Positions 27,062-36,444 are shown, counted from the first letter of the stretch. The stretch: 64,000 nt of DNA from Allomuricauda sp. F6463D (GCF_023015965.1 NZ_JALKAN010000005.1:60100-124099), one strand, 5' to 3'. Translations and numbers: made by a program. The notes: a model not told the origin generated them from the sequence alone.

Positions 27062-27439
27062 CTATCTTACCTCCATAGTTTTTGTGTAGGTACCAAATTT
27101 GTCCACTACAACTATGGTATATTTATCTGTAAATGCTCTTTCGAAGTTGAACGCCTTCTCAACTACGATATCACCATCGATAGCTTCGTCAAAAACAAGT
27201 CTGTTTTCGCTATCATATACTTTTAAAAGCACCTTTCCTTTAGAAACGTTCAAAAGGTTCATCATAATTTTTTTACCTTTTGTTACGAATACTGGATCAA
27301 GGTTAACTTTTACCAAATTCTTTTCAACTTCATACTTGGCCATTACTTTTTTACCCAAGTCGATTGTTTCTGTATTTGCCATCCCGATCGCACTGATCAA
27401 AAGAGCTGCTACTACTGCTAGGTTTTTCATTACTTTCAT
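27062..27439 (-). CDS. Small secreted protein of unknown function
   Basis: 125-residue protein with a clean signal peptide (MKVMKNLAVVAALLISAIGMAN). The mature part is beta-rich and basic, ending DKYTIVVVDKFGTYTKTMEVR, and resembles a single beta-sandwich like the domains at the end of secreted Bacteroidota proteins. I do not recognise a family. The frame opens at 27502, but the ATG at 27439 follows a -7 box by 28 bases and begins the signal peptide, so I use it. It is monocistronic with its own promoter and terminator, suggesting an independently regulated and perhaps abundant protein. Confidence 0.8.
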   Translation of the reverse strand: MKVMKNLAVVAALLISAIGMANTETIDLGKKVMAKYEVEKNLVKVNLDPVFVTKGKKIMMNLLNVSKGKVLLKVYDSENRLVFDEAIDGDIVVEKAFNFERAFTDKYTIVVVDKFGTYTKTMEVR

Positions 27440-27467
27440 AACACTTCGTTTTTTTAAGATTACAGTA

Positions 27468-27475
27468 CAAATGTA
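27468..27475 (-). promoter_or_regulatory. -7 promoter element of the small secreted protein gene
   Basis: The minus strand reads TACATTTG, an exact TAnnTTTG match, 28 bases before the ATG at 27439. A clear -33 is not seen. Confidence 0.5.
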
Positions 27476-27572
27476 GATTGTAATAGTACATTGGAACACC
27501 ACTCTTTTTTCCAGTTTATATGCTATATTAACATAGTAAATGTTTTAACATAGGGTTAATGATAAAATAGCA

Positions 27573-27580
27573 TAACTTTG
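27573..27580 (+). promoter_or_regulatory. -7 promoter element before the AraC gene
   Basis: TAACTTTG matches TAnnTTTG and leaves a leader of about 70 bases before the ATG at 27654. No -33 TTG lies at standard spacing. Confidence 0.35.
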
Positions 27581-27653
27581 GGGTAACATTATAGATATTT
27601 GATATATAATTACATTTTTACACCTTGTCGCAGATAAGATAAAATCACTATAA

Positions 27654-28526
27654 ATGATTCAAAAACCGGCATTTGAAGCAATTGCCCCAAGTTTTGGCCA
27701 TTCTTTTACCTTTCAGAAGTTCAATGAGAGTAATGAGAACAAAAACAATGGTTGGCATTACCACCCGGAATTGGAGTTGGTTTATGTAAACGGGGGATCA
27801 GGAAAAAGACAAATCGGGAGCCACGTATCCTATTATAGGAACGGTGACCTTATTTTGATAGGGTCCAATTTGCCGCATTGCGGTTTTACTGATAAACTTA
27901 CCGGTAATAAAAGTGAGACCTTGGTGCAAATGAAAGTAGACTTTTTGGGTAGCGATTTTTTCAACATTCCAGAAATGAAGAATATCCAGAAATTGTTCGA
28001 GGTTGCCAAAGGTGGAATTGCCTTTTCCGGTAAAACCAAATTAAAGGTTGGAGAAAAAATGGAAATTTTGGAATACCAAACAGATTTTCAACGATTATTG
28101 TCCATTCTTAATATATTGAACATTTTGGCTACCTCTAAAGAAATAAATGTTTTGAATGCGGAAGGCTTCGCCATAGAAACGGAGGTAAAGGACAACGATC
28201 GAATCAATATTGTCTTTAACCATGTAAAAGCACATTTTAAAGAAGATATTAGCTTAGAGCAGATTGCCGATTTAGTAAGTATGACGGTACCTTCCTTTTG
28301 TAGATACTTTAAAAAAATCACCAATAAAACATTTACACAATTTGTGAATGAGTACCGTTTGGTACATGCTTCCAAACTATTGGCGGAGCAACCCATGAGC
28401 ATAACCCAAGTATGTTACGATAGTGGTTTTAATAATTTTTCGCACTTTAATAAATCCTTTAAAGCGTTCACGGGGCAAAACCCATCAGAATATCGAAACC
28501 AATTAAAAACTGTATTGCAGTCATAA
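27654..28526 (+). CDS. AraC family transcriptional regulator
   Basis: 290-residue regulator. The N-terminal cupin (WHYHPELELVYV, GDLILIGSNLPH) probably senses a small molecule. The C-terminal 100 residues contain two helix-turn-helices (SLEQIADLVSMTVPSFCRYF and ITQVCYDSGFNNFSHFNKSF) and the closing FTGQNPSEYR motif. Similar flavobacterial proteins control carbohydrate or central metabolism genes, but nothing nearby identifies the target. Confidence 0.93.
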   Translation: MIQKPAFEAIAPSFGHSFTFQKFNESNENKNNGWHYHPELELVYVNGGSGKRQIGSHVSYYRNGDLILIGSNLPHCGFTDKLTGNKSETLVQMKVDFLGSDFFNIPEMKNIQKLFEVAKGGIAFSGKTKLKVGEKMEILEYQTDFQRLLSILNILNILATSKEINVLNAEGFAIETEVKDNDRINIVFNHVKAHFKEDISLEQIADLVSMTVPSFCRYFKKITNKTFTQFVNEYRLVHASKLLAEQPMSITQVCYDSGFNNFSHFNKSFKAFTGQNPSEYRNQLKTVLQS

Positions 28527-28531
28527 ACTTA

Positions 28532-29302
28532 TTACCCGAATACATCGTTCAATATCTTGGCCAGCCGCAGTCCTCCTTTTTGGAGTTGTTGGAATAAAAG
28601 CTCGTTATGGTCATAAGAATAACGGTACCCAAGTTTTTCACCGACTTCTACAGATTCGTACAAATCTTCACATATATCGTGAGATTCATCAACCCAATCA
28701 TAAATGGTTCCGGCTTGTATCTCTTTTCGCTTTTCCCTGCTTACATTTTTCAATTCCGAAGCAAGTTCTGTATAAGTCATTCCGTAGGATTCTATCAAAT
28801 TTTTGTCCCACACCCTATGTAAATTACTGCCTTCACCAAACCATTGAACTTGTATATCATTCCCCCCTTTATCGTCTGCCCTACTCGTATGCATGGGTTG
28901 GTGCAGGTCTCCAACGAAATGAACCAGCATTTTTAAGTAAAAAATTCGATCAGTCCTTGCATTGTTCTCATCCTCTATTTGAGCGATACATTCCTCAATA
29001 GCTGTCATAATATCACCATGCTCACTTTTATTGGAATCCTTATACCTCATTCCGAGCGGATAGTTCACATAGTGCCAAGCGGAATACTTTGAATAGGCCC
29101 GATCAGCCTTTATGTCATCTGCAAATGTGGAAACAAAGGCTAGGCTATGGCCATCCAATAAATCATGTATTGCTCTTTTGGCTTTACCTGTTAAATATTC
29201 TTGTGCAATTTCACCTGTAACACGGTGCCCTGTTTTCCCCCAAAAGGCATTGCTAAAAACAACTACAGGAAATAATAGAAACAACAATAAGGATTTTTTC
29301 AT
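28532..29302 (-). CDS. S1/P1 family nuclease, secreted
   Basis: 256-residue secreted zinc nuclease. After a signal peptide the mature protein begins with the N-terminal Trp that ligates zinc (FWGKTGHRVTGEIA). Further ligand motifs are FADDIKAD, SAWHYVNYP, HFVGDLHQPMH and NLHRVWD. The family cleaves single-stranded nucleic acids, and in flavobacteria probably supports phosphate or nucleoside scavenging. It converges with the AraC gene, five bases away, and has its own -7 box. Confidence 0.93.
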   Translation of the reverse strand: MKKSLLLFLLFPVVVFSNAFWGKTGHRVTGEIAQEYLTGKAKRAIHDLLDGHSLAFVSTFADDIKADRAYSKYSAWHYVNYPLGMRYKDSNKSEHGDIMTAIEECIAQIEDENNARTDRIFYLKMLVHFVGDLHQPMHTSRADDKGGNDIQVQWFGEGSNLHRVWDKNLIESYGMTYTELASELKNVSREKRKEIQAGTIYDWVDESHDICEDLYESVEVGEKLGYRYSYDHNELLFQQLQKGGLRLAKILNDVFG

Positions 29303-29335
29303 TTTTTAACGTCTCTTATTAAGTATAGGTATTCA

Positions 29336-29343
29336 CAAAGCTA
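29336..29343 (-). promoter_or_regulatory. -7 promoter element of the S1/P1 nuclease gene
   Basis: The minus strand reads TAGCTTTG (TAnnTTTG), 33 bases before the nuclease ATG. The nearest TTG upstream is 25 bases away, slightly too far. Confidence 0.45.
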
Positions 29344-29384
29344 ATTTTCGGAATGTTTTATAAATGAACAATCTGTTTAACAGT

Positions 29385-29416
29385 TTTGGGTTATTTTTAA
29401 CTATACCTTACATTTG
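29385..29416 (+). promoter_or_regulatory. Promoter of the DUF5916 gene
   Basis: A -33 TTTG (29385-29388) and a -7 TACATTTG (29409-29416) are 20 bases apart, a full Bacteroidetes consensus match, 25 bases before the ATG at 29442. Confidence 0.7.
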
Positions 29417-29441
29417 AACTACCAACTAAACTAAAAAACTA

Positions 29442-31640
29442 ATGGCCAAGCTTTATGTTGCACTTCTTGCAATAATGCTTCCTTTTACCTTCTATTCACA
29501 GACCGGCAAAAAGGAAATCAAAGTAAAATACACAGATGCTCAATTTAAAATCGACGGTATTTTGGATGAACCTGTTTGGGGAACCTCTGATATCAGCGAT
29601 AGTTTCTATCAATTTTTTCCTGCCGACACAATTCCCGCAATCAAACAAACTGAATTTAAAATGTTGTATAACAGCACAACATTATATGTTGGGATAAAAC
29701 TACATGCTGCGGGCGATGATTATGTAATTCCATCCTTACAAAGGGATTATGGTGCAGGTGGCAACGACAATATAAGTATTCTTTTTGATACCTTCAACGA
29801 TGGTACAAATGCATTTTTGTTTGGGATGAATCCGTTCGGAGTACGTAGAGAAGCCTTAATTTCTGGTGGAGGGCAAAACACTAATGGTTTTACAACATCA
29901 TGGGATGTAAAATGGCAAGGTGAAACAAAATTGTACGATGGCTACTATGTCTGTGAAATTGCCATTCCACTCACATCTTTTAAATTTAAACAAGGAGAGA
30001 CAAAGTGGAGGTTCAATGCGTATAGATTTGATATGCAGTCAAATGAGCAAAGTACATGGGTTAGGATACCACAGAACCAAACGATATACAATTTGGCATT
30101 TATGGGAGATATGGTTTTTGAAAAACCACTTGGCAAATCAAGAACTCCTGTGGCCCTCATACCTTATGTTAATGGAATTGCAGCCAAAGATTACGAAAAC
30201 AATGACAGCTTCGAAAATCTAAACATTGGAGGCGACGCCAAAGTTTCTATCGGAAATGGAATGAACCTTGATATCACCGTAAACCCGGACTTTTCCAATG
30301 TAGAAGTTGATGATGTAATAACCAACGTTACCCGTTTTGAAGTATCGCTCCCCGAAAAGCGCCAATTTTTTATAGATAATAGTGATCTATTTGGAACATT
30401 TGGCACCGAAGAAGATTATAACCCCTTCTTTTCCAGAAGAATCGGTCTTGCACAAAATGCTGAAGGACAAACGATAGAAAATGGAATCATTGGAGGTATA
30501 AGGCTCAGTGGAAAATTAAACGAGGATTGGAGATTGGGATTTTTGAACCTTCAAACAGAAAAAGACGAGGCCAACGAAATAGCGAGCAACAACAATACAG
30601 TGTTCGCCATTCAGAAAAAGATGTTTTCCCGTTCGAATCTTAGTTTCATTTTTGTAAACAGACAAACTTTTGATGATTACGATTTCTTGGAGGAGGAAGA
30701 CCGTTATAATCGTGTTATGGGTCTGGATTACAACTTAGCTAGTGCAGACAATACGTGGACTGGTAAATTCTTTTACCACAAATCCTTTACACATGGCGTG
30801 GAAGACCGGGATGATGCTGGAGGAATGAGTATTAAATATAATTCAAGATTCTTCAACCTAGGTCTTAACGGAAACTTTGTGAGCAACAACTTCCGTTCCG
30901 ATCTCGGATTTGTTCCAAGAACGGACATGTTGTTCGTAAACCCTACGGCCGAACTTATTTTTTATCCTTCAAAAGGAAAGCTGAACTCTCATGGGTTTGT
31001 CGCTTATCCAGAATTTGTATGGAGACCTACTTTGGACTATAAGAATACTGATTACTTCATTTATACAGGGTGGCAAGGGCAATTTAAATCCCAAGAAGAG
31101 ATTTCCATTAGGTTGTTTAACCGATATACTTACCTATCCGATTCTTTTGACCCAACAAGAACGGAAGGCGGTTTTGAATTACCCGGAGAAACCGGCTATT
31201 ATTATACTAGTGGGGAATTGGAGTTTGCAAGTGACCGAAGAAAAGTTTTTTCATATTCCTTAGAACCCGGTTATGGTGAATTTTTCAATGGGACACGATT
31301 TGTCTTTGAAGGTGAAATGAACTTGCGTATTCAACCTAAAATGAACATTGCACTAGGGTTTAATTACAACTCCATTAAATTACCTGAACCATACGAAAGT
31401 GAGGATATTTGGTTGGTAACCCCTAAGATTGACCTGACTTTTAGTAAATCCGTATTTTGGTCAACGTTGATTCAATACAGTAATCAATTGGATAATCTAG
31501 GGTTTAACTCAAGGCTACAATGGCGTTTTGCACCGCTCTCCGACCTCTTTTTGGTATACAACGATAATTACTTTGTAAACTCATTTATGCCCCGGAACCG
31601 TTCCATTAATTTAAAACTCACGTACTGGCTCAATATCTAA
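29442..31640 (+). CDS. DUF5916 protein: CBM9-like domain plus outer-membrane barrel
   Basis: 732 residues. After a signal peptide (ending TFYSQTG) comes a CBM9-like carbohydrate-binding fold, about residues 28-215 (IDGILDEPVWG, DNISILFDTFND, YDGYYVCEIAIPLTSF). The remaining roughly 500 residues form a DUF5916 beta-rich region with alternating aromatic strands ending in a Tyr/Trp-rich tail (LKLTYWLNI), as expected for an outer-membrane barrel. The family is widespread in Bacteroidota and has no assigned function to my knowledge; glycan binding at the surface is inferred only from the CBM9-like fold. Confidence 0.88.
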   Translation: MAKLYVALLAIMLPFTFYSQTGKKEIKVKYTDAQFKIDGILDEPVWGTSDISDSFYQFFPADTIPAIKQTEFKMLYNSTTLYVGIKLHAAGDDYVIPSLQRDYGAGGNDNISILFDTFNDGTNAFLFGMNPFGVRREALISGGGQNTNGFTTSWDVKWQGETKLYDGYYVCEIAIPLTSFKFKQGETKWRFNAYRFDMQSNEQSTWVRIPQNQTIYNLAFMGDMVFEKPLGKSRTPVALIPYVNGIAAKDYENNDSFENLNIGGDAKVSIGNGMNLDITVNPDFSNVEVDDVITNVTRFEVSLPEKRQFFIDNSDLFGTFGTEEDYNPFFSRRIGLAQNAEGQTIENGIIGGIRLSGKLNEDWRLGFLNLQTEKDEANEIASNNNTVFAIQKKMFSRSNLSFIFVNRQTFDDYDFLEEEDRYNRVMGLDYNLASADNTWTGKFFYHKSFTHGVEDRDDAGGMSIKYNSRFFNLGLNGNFVSNNFRSDLGFVPRTDMLFVNPTAELIFYPSKGKLNSHGFVAYPEFVWRPTLDYKNTDYFIYTGWQGQFKSQEEISIRLFNRYTYLSDSFDPTRTEGGFELPGETGYYYTSGELEFASDRRKVFSYSLEPGYGEFFNGTRFVFEGEMNLRIQPKMNIALGFNYNSIKLPEPYESEDIWLVTPKIDLTFSKSVFWSTLIQYSNQLDNLGFNSRLQWRFAPLSDLFLVYNDNYFVNSFMPRNRSINLKLTYWLNI

Positions 31641-31725
31641 CAAAAGTTAAAAATCGAGTATATTTGGAAGCATTGATCAAGTAGTGGTTTCGTGCCAATT
31701 TTAAATTGTAAGAACCCGCCAAAAA

Positions 31726-32418
31726 ATGTCCAAACAAAAAATTGTAGTACTAACAGGAGCAGGTATGAGTGCCGAAAGTGGACTAAAAACTTTTCGGGAC
31801 GAAAATGGGTTGTGGGAAGGCCATGATGTAATGCAAGTTGCCTCACCACAAGGGTTTTCCAAAAATCCAGAATTGGTTTTGGAATTTTATAACCAAAGAA
31901 GACGTCAATTACTGGAGGTCTCCCCGAATCAAGGACATTTGGCCCTTGCACAATTGGAACGAACTTTTGATGTGAGCATTATCACACAAAATGTAGACAA
32001 CCTTCATGAACAGGCGGGTAGTTCGCACGTTGTGCACCTGCATGGCGAGCTCCTCAAAGTACGGAGCACCGTGAACGAAAATCACATATTGGACTGGAAG
32101 AAAGATTTGGTATTGGGAGATACCGACGAAAACGGAAATCAACTACGCCCACACATTGTTTGGTTCGGCGAAATGGTTCCTATGCTGGAAACCGCTACAC
32201 AAATTACTCAAAAAGCTGACAAATTGATTATTGTGGGAACCTCAATGCAGGTGTATCCCGCTGCAAGTTTAATACATTACGCACCCAAACAAACCCCCAT
32301 TTATTTTATAGACCCAAGACCCAACATCCGTGCGTCGGATTTTGAGAATCTGACCATTATTCCTAAAACGGCAGCCGAAGGAATTCCCTCGTTAGTGGCA
32401 CAACTATCTAATAATTAG
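31726..32418 (+). CDS. Sirtuin-type NAD-dependent deacylase (class III-like)
   Basis: 230-residue Sir2 protein. NAD-binding motifs are GAGMSAESG (11-19) and TQNVDNLHEQ (88-96); the catalytic base is His106 in HLHGEL. Y55-x-x-R58 (YNQR) matches the acyl-pocket signature of SIRT5/CobB enzymes that prefer succinyl or malonyl lysine. The protein contains no cysteine, so the structural zinc site of most sirtuins is absent; the region between His106 and RPHIVWFGE lacks the CxxC pairs. It converges with the haem-binding gene with an 11-base overlap. Confidence 0.93.
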   Translation: MSKQKIVVLTGAGMSAESGLKTFRDENGLWEGHDVMQVASPQGFSKNPELVLEFYNQRRRQLLEVSPNQGHLALAQLERTFDVSIITQNVDNLHEQAGSSHVVHLHGELLKVRSTVNENHILDWKKDLVLGDTDENGNQLRPHIVWFGEMVPMLETATQITQKADKLIIVGTSMQVYPAASLIHYAPKQTPIYFIDPRPNIRASDFENLTIIPKTAAEGIPSLVAQLSNN

Positions 32419-32860
32419 CTCTGGTTTGTTCGGCCCAAGCCACCAATACACTAACTTCATCCTCTGTTAGTTTTGCATCCGAGTGTGTCCAAGTATATTC
32501 GTTCAAGGGCATGTTACCTTCTTTCACTTCTTCGATGAGCTCTTCAAGTTTATGGTCTTTCTTTTTAGTGTCATAACTAGTCCAACTCGAAAAATCCAAA
32601 TGTTTTTTTCCGTCTTCAATATGATCTGCCAACCAATAAGAGACCGGTGCAATATTATTGTACCAAGGATATTCGGTATTTGCACTATGGCAGTCGTAAC
32701 AAGCAGTTTTCAATATTTTCTTTACTTCTTGGGATGGTTTGGCCTCGTTTTCAAAGGCTGTCACATAATCCCCTTCCGATATATTTTTTTCAGGACGTAA
32801 AAATTGCATCCCCACAAGCACAATCAACAGGGCAATTGCGATTTTTTTTACTATTTTCAT
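32408..32860 (-). CDS. Haem-binding domain protein (single CxxCH)
   Basis: 150-residue exported protein with an N-terminal membrane anchor or signal (AIALLIVLVGMQFL). One c-type haem motif CYDCH lies in KTACYDCHSANTEYPWY, typical of the Haem_bd family, followed by a helical domain. It probably carries a covalently bound haem on the periplasmic side and acts in electron transfer or redox sensing. The frame opens at 32950, but the ATG at 32860 begins the signal. The divergent gene downstream of it begins 36 bases away. Confidence 0.88.
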   Translation of the reverse strand: MKIVKKIAIALLIVLVGMQFLRPEKNISEGDYVTAFENEAKPSQEVKKILKTACYDCHSANTEYPWYNNIAPVSYWLADHIEDGKKHLDFSSWTSYDTKKKDHKLEELIEEVKEGNMPLNEYTWTHSDAKLTEDEVSVLVAWAEQTRANY

Positions 32861-32895
32861 CACATACAGGATTTTAGTAAATATATTGATTTTTT

Positions 32896-33468
32896 GTGAC
32901 CAAAGAAGAACTACATATTTCCCTAAATTCCGGGAGGATATCCAAATCACAAATCGATGTTTTGGTTTCGCAGTTGGAGAAAGAACCCCAGTTGGCTCGA
33001 ATACTTTTTGATGAAGTTTTGTTGGAGAATAAAACCGGAACGTTTAATGCCAGCTGGACCTTTGACCATTTAATGCGAAAGAAACTCGTCTATTTGCTAC
33101 CCTTTTTTGAAACCTTCGTAAATGGGTTGTCCAAATTGGAATCCGAATCTTGTATCCGCCCCATTGCCCATGTTTGTGAAATGGTCTGCGAAGCTTATTT
33201 CAAAAAAAAGGACCCGGTTTTTATCCAAAATATTACGGATGACCAGCTTGAAAAAATATTGACCTCCTGTTTTGATTGGCTTATTGGCCCAATGAACATG
33301 GCTCCAAAAGTGTTTGCCATGACAAGCTTATATTATTTAGGATTAAAGTTTGGCTGGGTACACCCCGAACTCAAATTAGTTCTAGAAGATAGCTACGCAT
33401 CTGGAAGCACAGGTTACAAAAACAGGGCAAAAAAAACTCTTGATAAGTTGGCCAAAATAGGCATCTAA
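32896..33468 (+). CDS. Conserved hypothetical protein upstream of purB
   Basis: 190-residue soluble helical protein starting at a GTG (no in-frame ATG before the conserved part). The helix pattern and regular hydrophobics (SWTFDHLMRKKLVYLLPFF, MNMAPKVFAMTSLYYLG) suggest HEAT-like or adenylate-type helical repeats. It is 46 bases upstream of purB on the same strand. Homologues in databases are sometimes called adenylosuccinate lyase, but no lyase motif is present. Function unknown. Confidence 0.75.
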   Translation: MTKEELHISLNSGRISKSQIDVLVSQLEKEPQLARILFDEVLLENKTGTFNASWTFDHLMRKKLVYLLPFFETFVNGLSKLESESCIRPIAHVCEMVCEAYFKKKDPVFIQNITDDQLEKILTSCFDWLIGPMNMAPKVFAMTSLYYLGLKFGWVHPELKLVLEDSYASGSTGYKNRAKKTLDKLAKIGI

Positions 33469-33483
33469 ACTGTAGAGTTTAAG

Positions 33484-33491
33484 TATCTTTG
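33484..33491 (+). promoter_or_regulatory. -7 promoter element of purB
   Basis: TATCTTTG matches TAnnTTTG, 23 bases before the purB ATG, so purB can be transcribed separately from the upstream gene. No -33 at normal spacing. Confidence 0.45.
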
Positions 33492-33514
33492 AGGCTTTCA
33501 AAATTTTCTCGACC

Positions 33515-34858
33515 ATGTCCTTGACACCACTAAATGCCATTTCGCCAATAGACGGCAGATATAGAAACAAAACCGAGGCCCTAAAAGGCTATTTTTCGGA
33601 AGAAGCCTTGATTAAATATCGGGTTCAGGTAGAAATTGAATACTTTATCGCACTTTGCGAAATTCCTTTGCCACAATTGGCGGATTTCAACACCACTTTG
33701 TTTCCCCAACTACAGAAAATTTATAAAGAATTCTCTGCAGATGATGCACAAGTGATAAAAGACATTGAAAAGACCACCAACCACGATGTTAAGGCCGTGG
33801 AATACTTCATCAAACAAAAGTTTGATGCTTTAAACCTTCAAAAATACAAGGAGTTTATCCACTTTGGACTAACCTCGCAGGATATCAACAACACCGCGAT
33901 TCCACTTTCCATCAAAGAAGCAATGAACGACGTGTACGTGCCTTCTTATCTGGAAGTTTTTGAAAAATTGAAGGAGTTGGCCAAAGAATGGGAAAATATA
34001 CCCATGTTGGCAAGAACACACGGACAGCCTGCCTCCCCCACCCGTTTGGGCAAGGAAATAGATGTTTTTGTGGAACGTTTCAAAGAACAGTTCAATTTAT
34101 TGAACGATATTCCTAGTGCGTCAAAATTTGGGGGTGCCACAGGAAATTACAATGCCCATAAAGTAGCATACCCAAATAATGATTGGAGGGCGTTCGGAAA
34201 ACAATTTGTACAGGAAAAATTAGGGCTTCACCATTCTTTCCCTACTACACAAATCGAGCATTACGACCATATGGCCGCTTTATTTGATTGCTTAAAGCGA
34301 ATCAACACCATTTTAATTGATTTGGACAGGGATTTCTGGACCTATATTTCCATGGATTACTTTAAACAGAAAATCAAAAAAGGAGAAGTTGGTTCATCGG
34401 CAATGCCACATAAGGTAAATCCCATCGATTTTGAAAACTCGGAAGGAAACCTTGGTCTTGCCAATGCTATTTTTGAGCATTTATCCGCCAAATTGCCTAT
34501 TTCCCGATTACAACGAGACTTAACCGATAGTACAGTATTGCGTAATGTTGGGGTGCCTTTTGCCCACACCATAGTTGGTTTCCAGTCTACATTAAAGGGA
34601 TTGAACAAATTGGTGCTCAACCAAGCTAAGTTCGAAAAAGATTTAGAGGATAACTGGGCCGTGGTGGCAGAGGCCATTCAAACAATTTTGCGACGCGAAG
34701 GATATCCAAATCCTTATGAAGCACTGAAAGGTTTGACACGTACCAATGAGAAAATCAACCAAAAATCCATTGCTGATTTTATTGAAACCTTGGAGGTGTC
34801 AGATGCCATTAAAGCTGAGCTAAAACAAATAACCCCAGCGAATTACACCGGGGTTTGA
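33515..34858 (+). CDS. purB: Adenylosuccinate lyase PurB
   Basis: 447-residue fumarase/aspartase superfamily enzyme acting twice in purine synthesis: SAICAR to AICAR, and adenylosuccinate to AMP. The signature GSSAMPHKVNPIDFENSEGN is intact, with TSQDINN and ARTHGQPASPT as the other active-site blocks. The ISPIDGRYRNKT start matches the longer E. coli-like PurB. A CCCC/GGGG hairpin overlaps the last codons and the stop (34829-34854), a weak terminator. Confidence 0.97.
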   Translation: MSLTPLNAISPIDGRYRNKTEALKGYFSEEALIKYRVQVEIEYFIALCEIPLPQLADFNTTLFPQLQKIYKEFSADDAQVIKDIEKTTNHDVKAVEYFIKQKFDALNLQKYKEFIHFGLTSQDINNTAIPLSIKEAMNDVYVPSYLEVFEKLKELAKEWENIPMLARTHGQPASPTRLGKEIDVFVERFKEQFNLLNDIPSASKFGGATGNYNAHKVAYPNNDWRAFGKQFVQEKLGLHHSFPTTQIEHYDHMAALFDCLKRINTILIDLDRDFWTYISMDYFKQKIKKGEVGSSAMPHKVNPIDFENSEGNLGLANAIFEHLSAKLPISRLQRDLTDSTVLRNVGVPFAHTIVGFQSTLKGLNKLVLNQAKFEKDLEDNWAVVAEAIQTILRREGYPNPYEALKGLTRTNEKINQKSIADFIETLEVSDAIKAELKQITPANYTGV

Positions 34859-34936
34859 TTATCTGTAGTCAATCGGGGAGGTAACCAATAACCTTTAAAA
34901 CCCTAATGACTGCACTCGATATTATTGTATGACTTC

Positions 34937-35752
34937 TTATGCTTCTTTATGGATTTCCACTTGGTGTGGATAAGGAATTTCAATTCCAGCTTCATCCAAG
35001 GCAATTTTACAGTTTTCATGGATTGCAAAATACACATCCCAATAGTCCTCAGGTTTGCAAAAAGGCCTAACTGCAAAATTTACCGAACTATCCGCCAGTT
35101 CCATCACATTAACGGATGGAGCAGGGTCTTTTAAGACTTTTGAATTGGAAGTCAGTACATTCAACAACACATCTTTGGTTTTTTTAATGTCTTCATCGTA
35201 TCCCACACCTATAACGGTATCTACCCGTATTTTTCCCTCAGCGGTATAATTAACTATGTTTCCGTTAGCCATGGCTCCGTTGGGAACAATCGCAAGCTTA
35301 TTTTGCGGGGTAACCATTTTTGTTGTGAAAATTTCAATTTCTTTCACGACGCCTAGAATACCTTGAGCCTCGATAAGGTCTCCGATACGATAAGGCTTAA
35401 AGATCATGATCAATACACCCCCAGCAAAATTGGACAGCGAACCTTGTAATGCTAATCCCACCGCTAGACCTGCTGCTGCAATCACCGCAGCAAAGGTGGT
35501 AACATCCACACCCAGTCGTGAAATAACTATAATAATCAAGAACACCTTTAATGTCCAAGACAGTAAATTCAATAGAAATTTTTGGAGTGATTCATCATAT
35601 TTACCATTTGACATTACCTTTCTGCTTCCCCCAATAATTTTATTGATGACCCAAATACCCACAATGTAGATTATAAGTGCCGTAATCAATTTTGGACCAA
35701 ATTCTTTGGCGAGTTCAATACCGTAATCAAACCATTCTTCTGCTTTTTCCAT
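34937..35752 (-). CDS. Small-conductance mechanosensitive channel (MscS family)
   Basis: 271-residue MscS-type channel that opens on membrane tension to release solutes. It has three N-terminal transmembrane segments; the pore helix is the Gly/Ala-rich AGLAVGLALQGSLSNFAGG near 95-113. The cytoplasmic beta domain follows (FKPYRIGDLI, VPNGAMANGNIVNY) and the C-terminus ends IPYPHQVEIH. Length is close to E. coli MscS (286). Confidence 0.95.
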   Translation of the reverse strand: MEKAEEWFDYGIELAKEFGPKLITALIIYIVGIWVINKIIGGSRKVMSNGKYDESLQKFLLNLLSWTLKVFLIIIVISRLGVDVTTFAAVIAAAGLAVGLALQGSLSNFAGGVLIMIFKPYRIGDLIEAQGILGVVKEIEIFTTKMVTPQNKLAIVPNGAMANGNIVNYTAEGKIRVDTVIGVGYDEDIKKTKDVLLNVLTSNSKVLKDPAPSVNVMELADSSVNFAVRPFCKPEDYWDVYFAIHENCKIALDEAGIEIPYPHQVEIHKEA

Positions 35753-35823
35753 ATTATTATAGTTTAGTTAGTGTTCTTGTTTTGAGATACTAAGATACTA
35801 AACTAGGTCACCTGATATCCGCT

Positions 35824-35856
35824 AAAAATAAAAAAGAGCGACAAATGTCGCTCTTT
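35824..35856 (-). terminator. Rho-independent terminator of the sigma/DUF4252 operon
   Basis: A perfect 10-base stem AAAGAGCGAC/GTCGCTCTTT with an AAAT loop; the T-run is on the minus strand (A-rich at 35824-35834). It begins 24 bases after the DUF4252 lipoprotein stop. Confidence 0.88.
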
Positions 35857-35879
35857 ACTAAAAATTTATAACGTTAATC

Positions 35880-36419
35880 TTAGCCCTTCAAAAAATCTCC
35901 AATTTCTCCAAGCCCCTCCCCTTTATAATCAGATTTCTGAAGAGCTTGCATTAATTGCATAATATGTGCTGGATTCATATCCTTTCCCAGTACACGTACC
36001 ACGGCAAAGCCCTTTTCTTTGCTATCTCCATAAATGATTACCTCTTCAATGGCATCCTCATCTCCCAAGTACTTTATTACACCCTTTCCATATTGTGAAT
36101 TTATTTTCATAAGTTCCACAAAATGGTCGCCTTTTAAAATCTCTCGTATCTTTTTCTTTTCAATCTCGTATTCAGCCACATTATCGGTATTCTTTTTAAA
36201 AGCCAGAAGATTGAATTTTCGCAGTGATTCTACAGCCTCTTTTTGTGTTGGGCTTAGATCTACCCCATCCATTTTAAGAATACTGGCTGGAACGTCTATG
36301 GACAAAAAGTTTGGATTTTCAGAATTGTCCACATAATACTCTTGCAAGCTCTGCTGCGAAGCACAGGAAGCCAGAATAATTGCTCCAGAAAGCAAAATAG
36401 TTTTAATAAAATGTTTCAT
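35880..36419 (-). CDS. DUF4252 lipoprotein
   Basis: 179-residue lipoprotein (lipobox ILASC, Cys19) of the DUF4252 family. The C-terminal half has the family pattern (AIEEVIIYG, KGFAVVRVLGKDMNP, IMQLMQAL). Function unknown. It is the last gene of an ECF sigma operon and is separated from the first DUF4252 gene by a 114-base region with inverted repeats. Its leader shares the 17-base block ATCAATCAAAAAACGAA with the beta-barrel gene at 17656. Confidence 0.85.
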   Translation of the reverse strand: MKHFIKTILLSGAIILASCASQQSLQEYYVDNSENPNFLSIDVPASILKMDGVDLSPTQKEAVESLRKFNLLAFKKNTDNVAEYEIEKKKIREILKGDHFVELMKINSQYGKGVIKYLGDEDAIEEVIIYGDSKEKGFAVVRVLGKDMNPAHIMQLMQALQKSDYKGEGLGEIGDFLKG

Positions 36420-36444
36420 CTTTTTCGTTTTTTGATTGATTGTA

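Noticed and set aside
32896..33468. Adenylosuccinate lyase fragment or pseudogene
   Set aside because: It lacks every lyase signature and is an intact helical protein; purB itself is complete immediately downstream.
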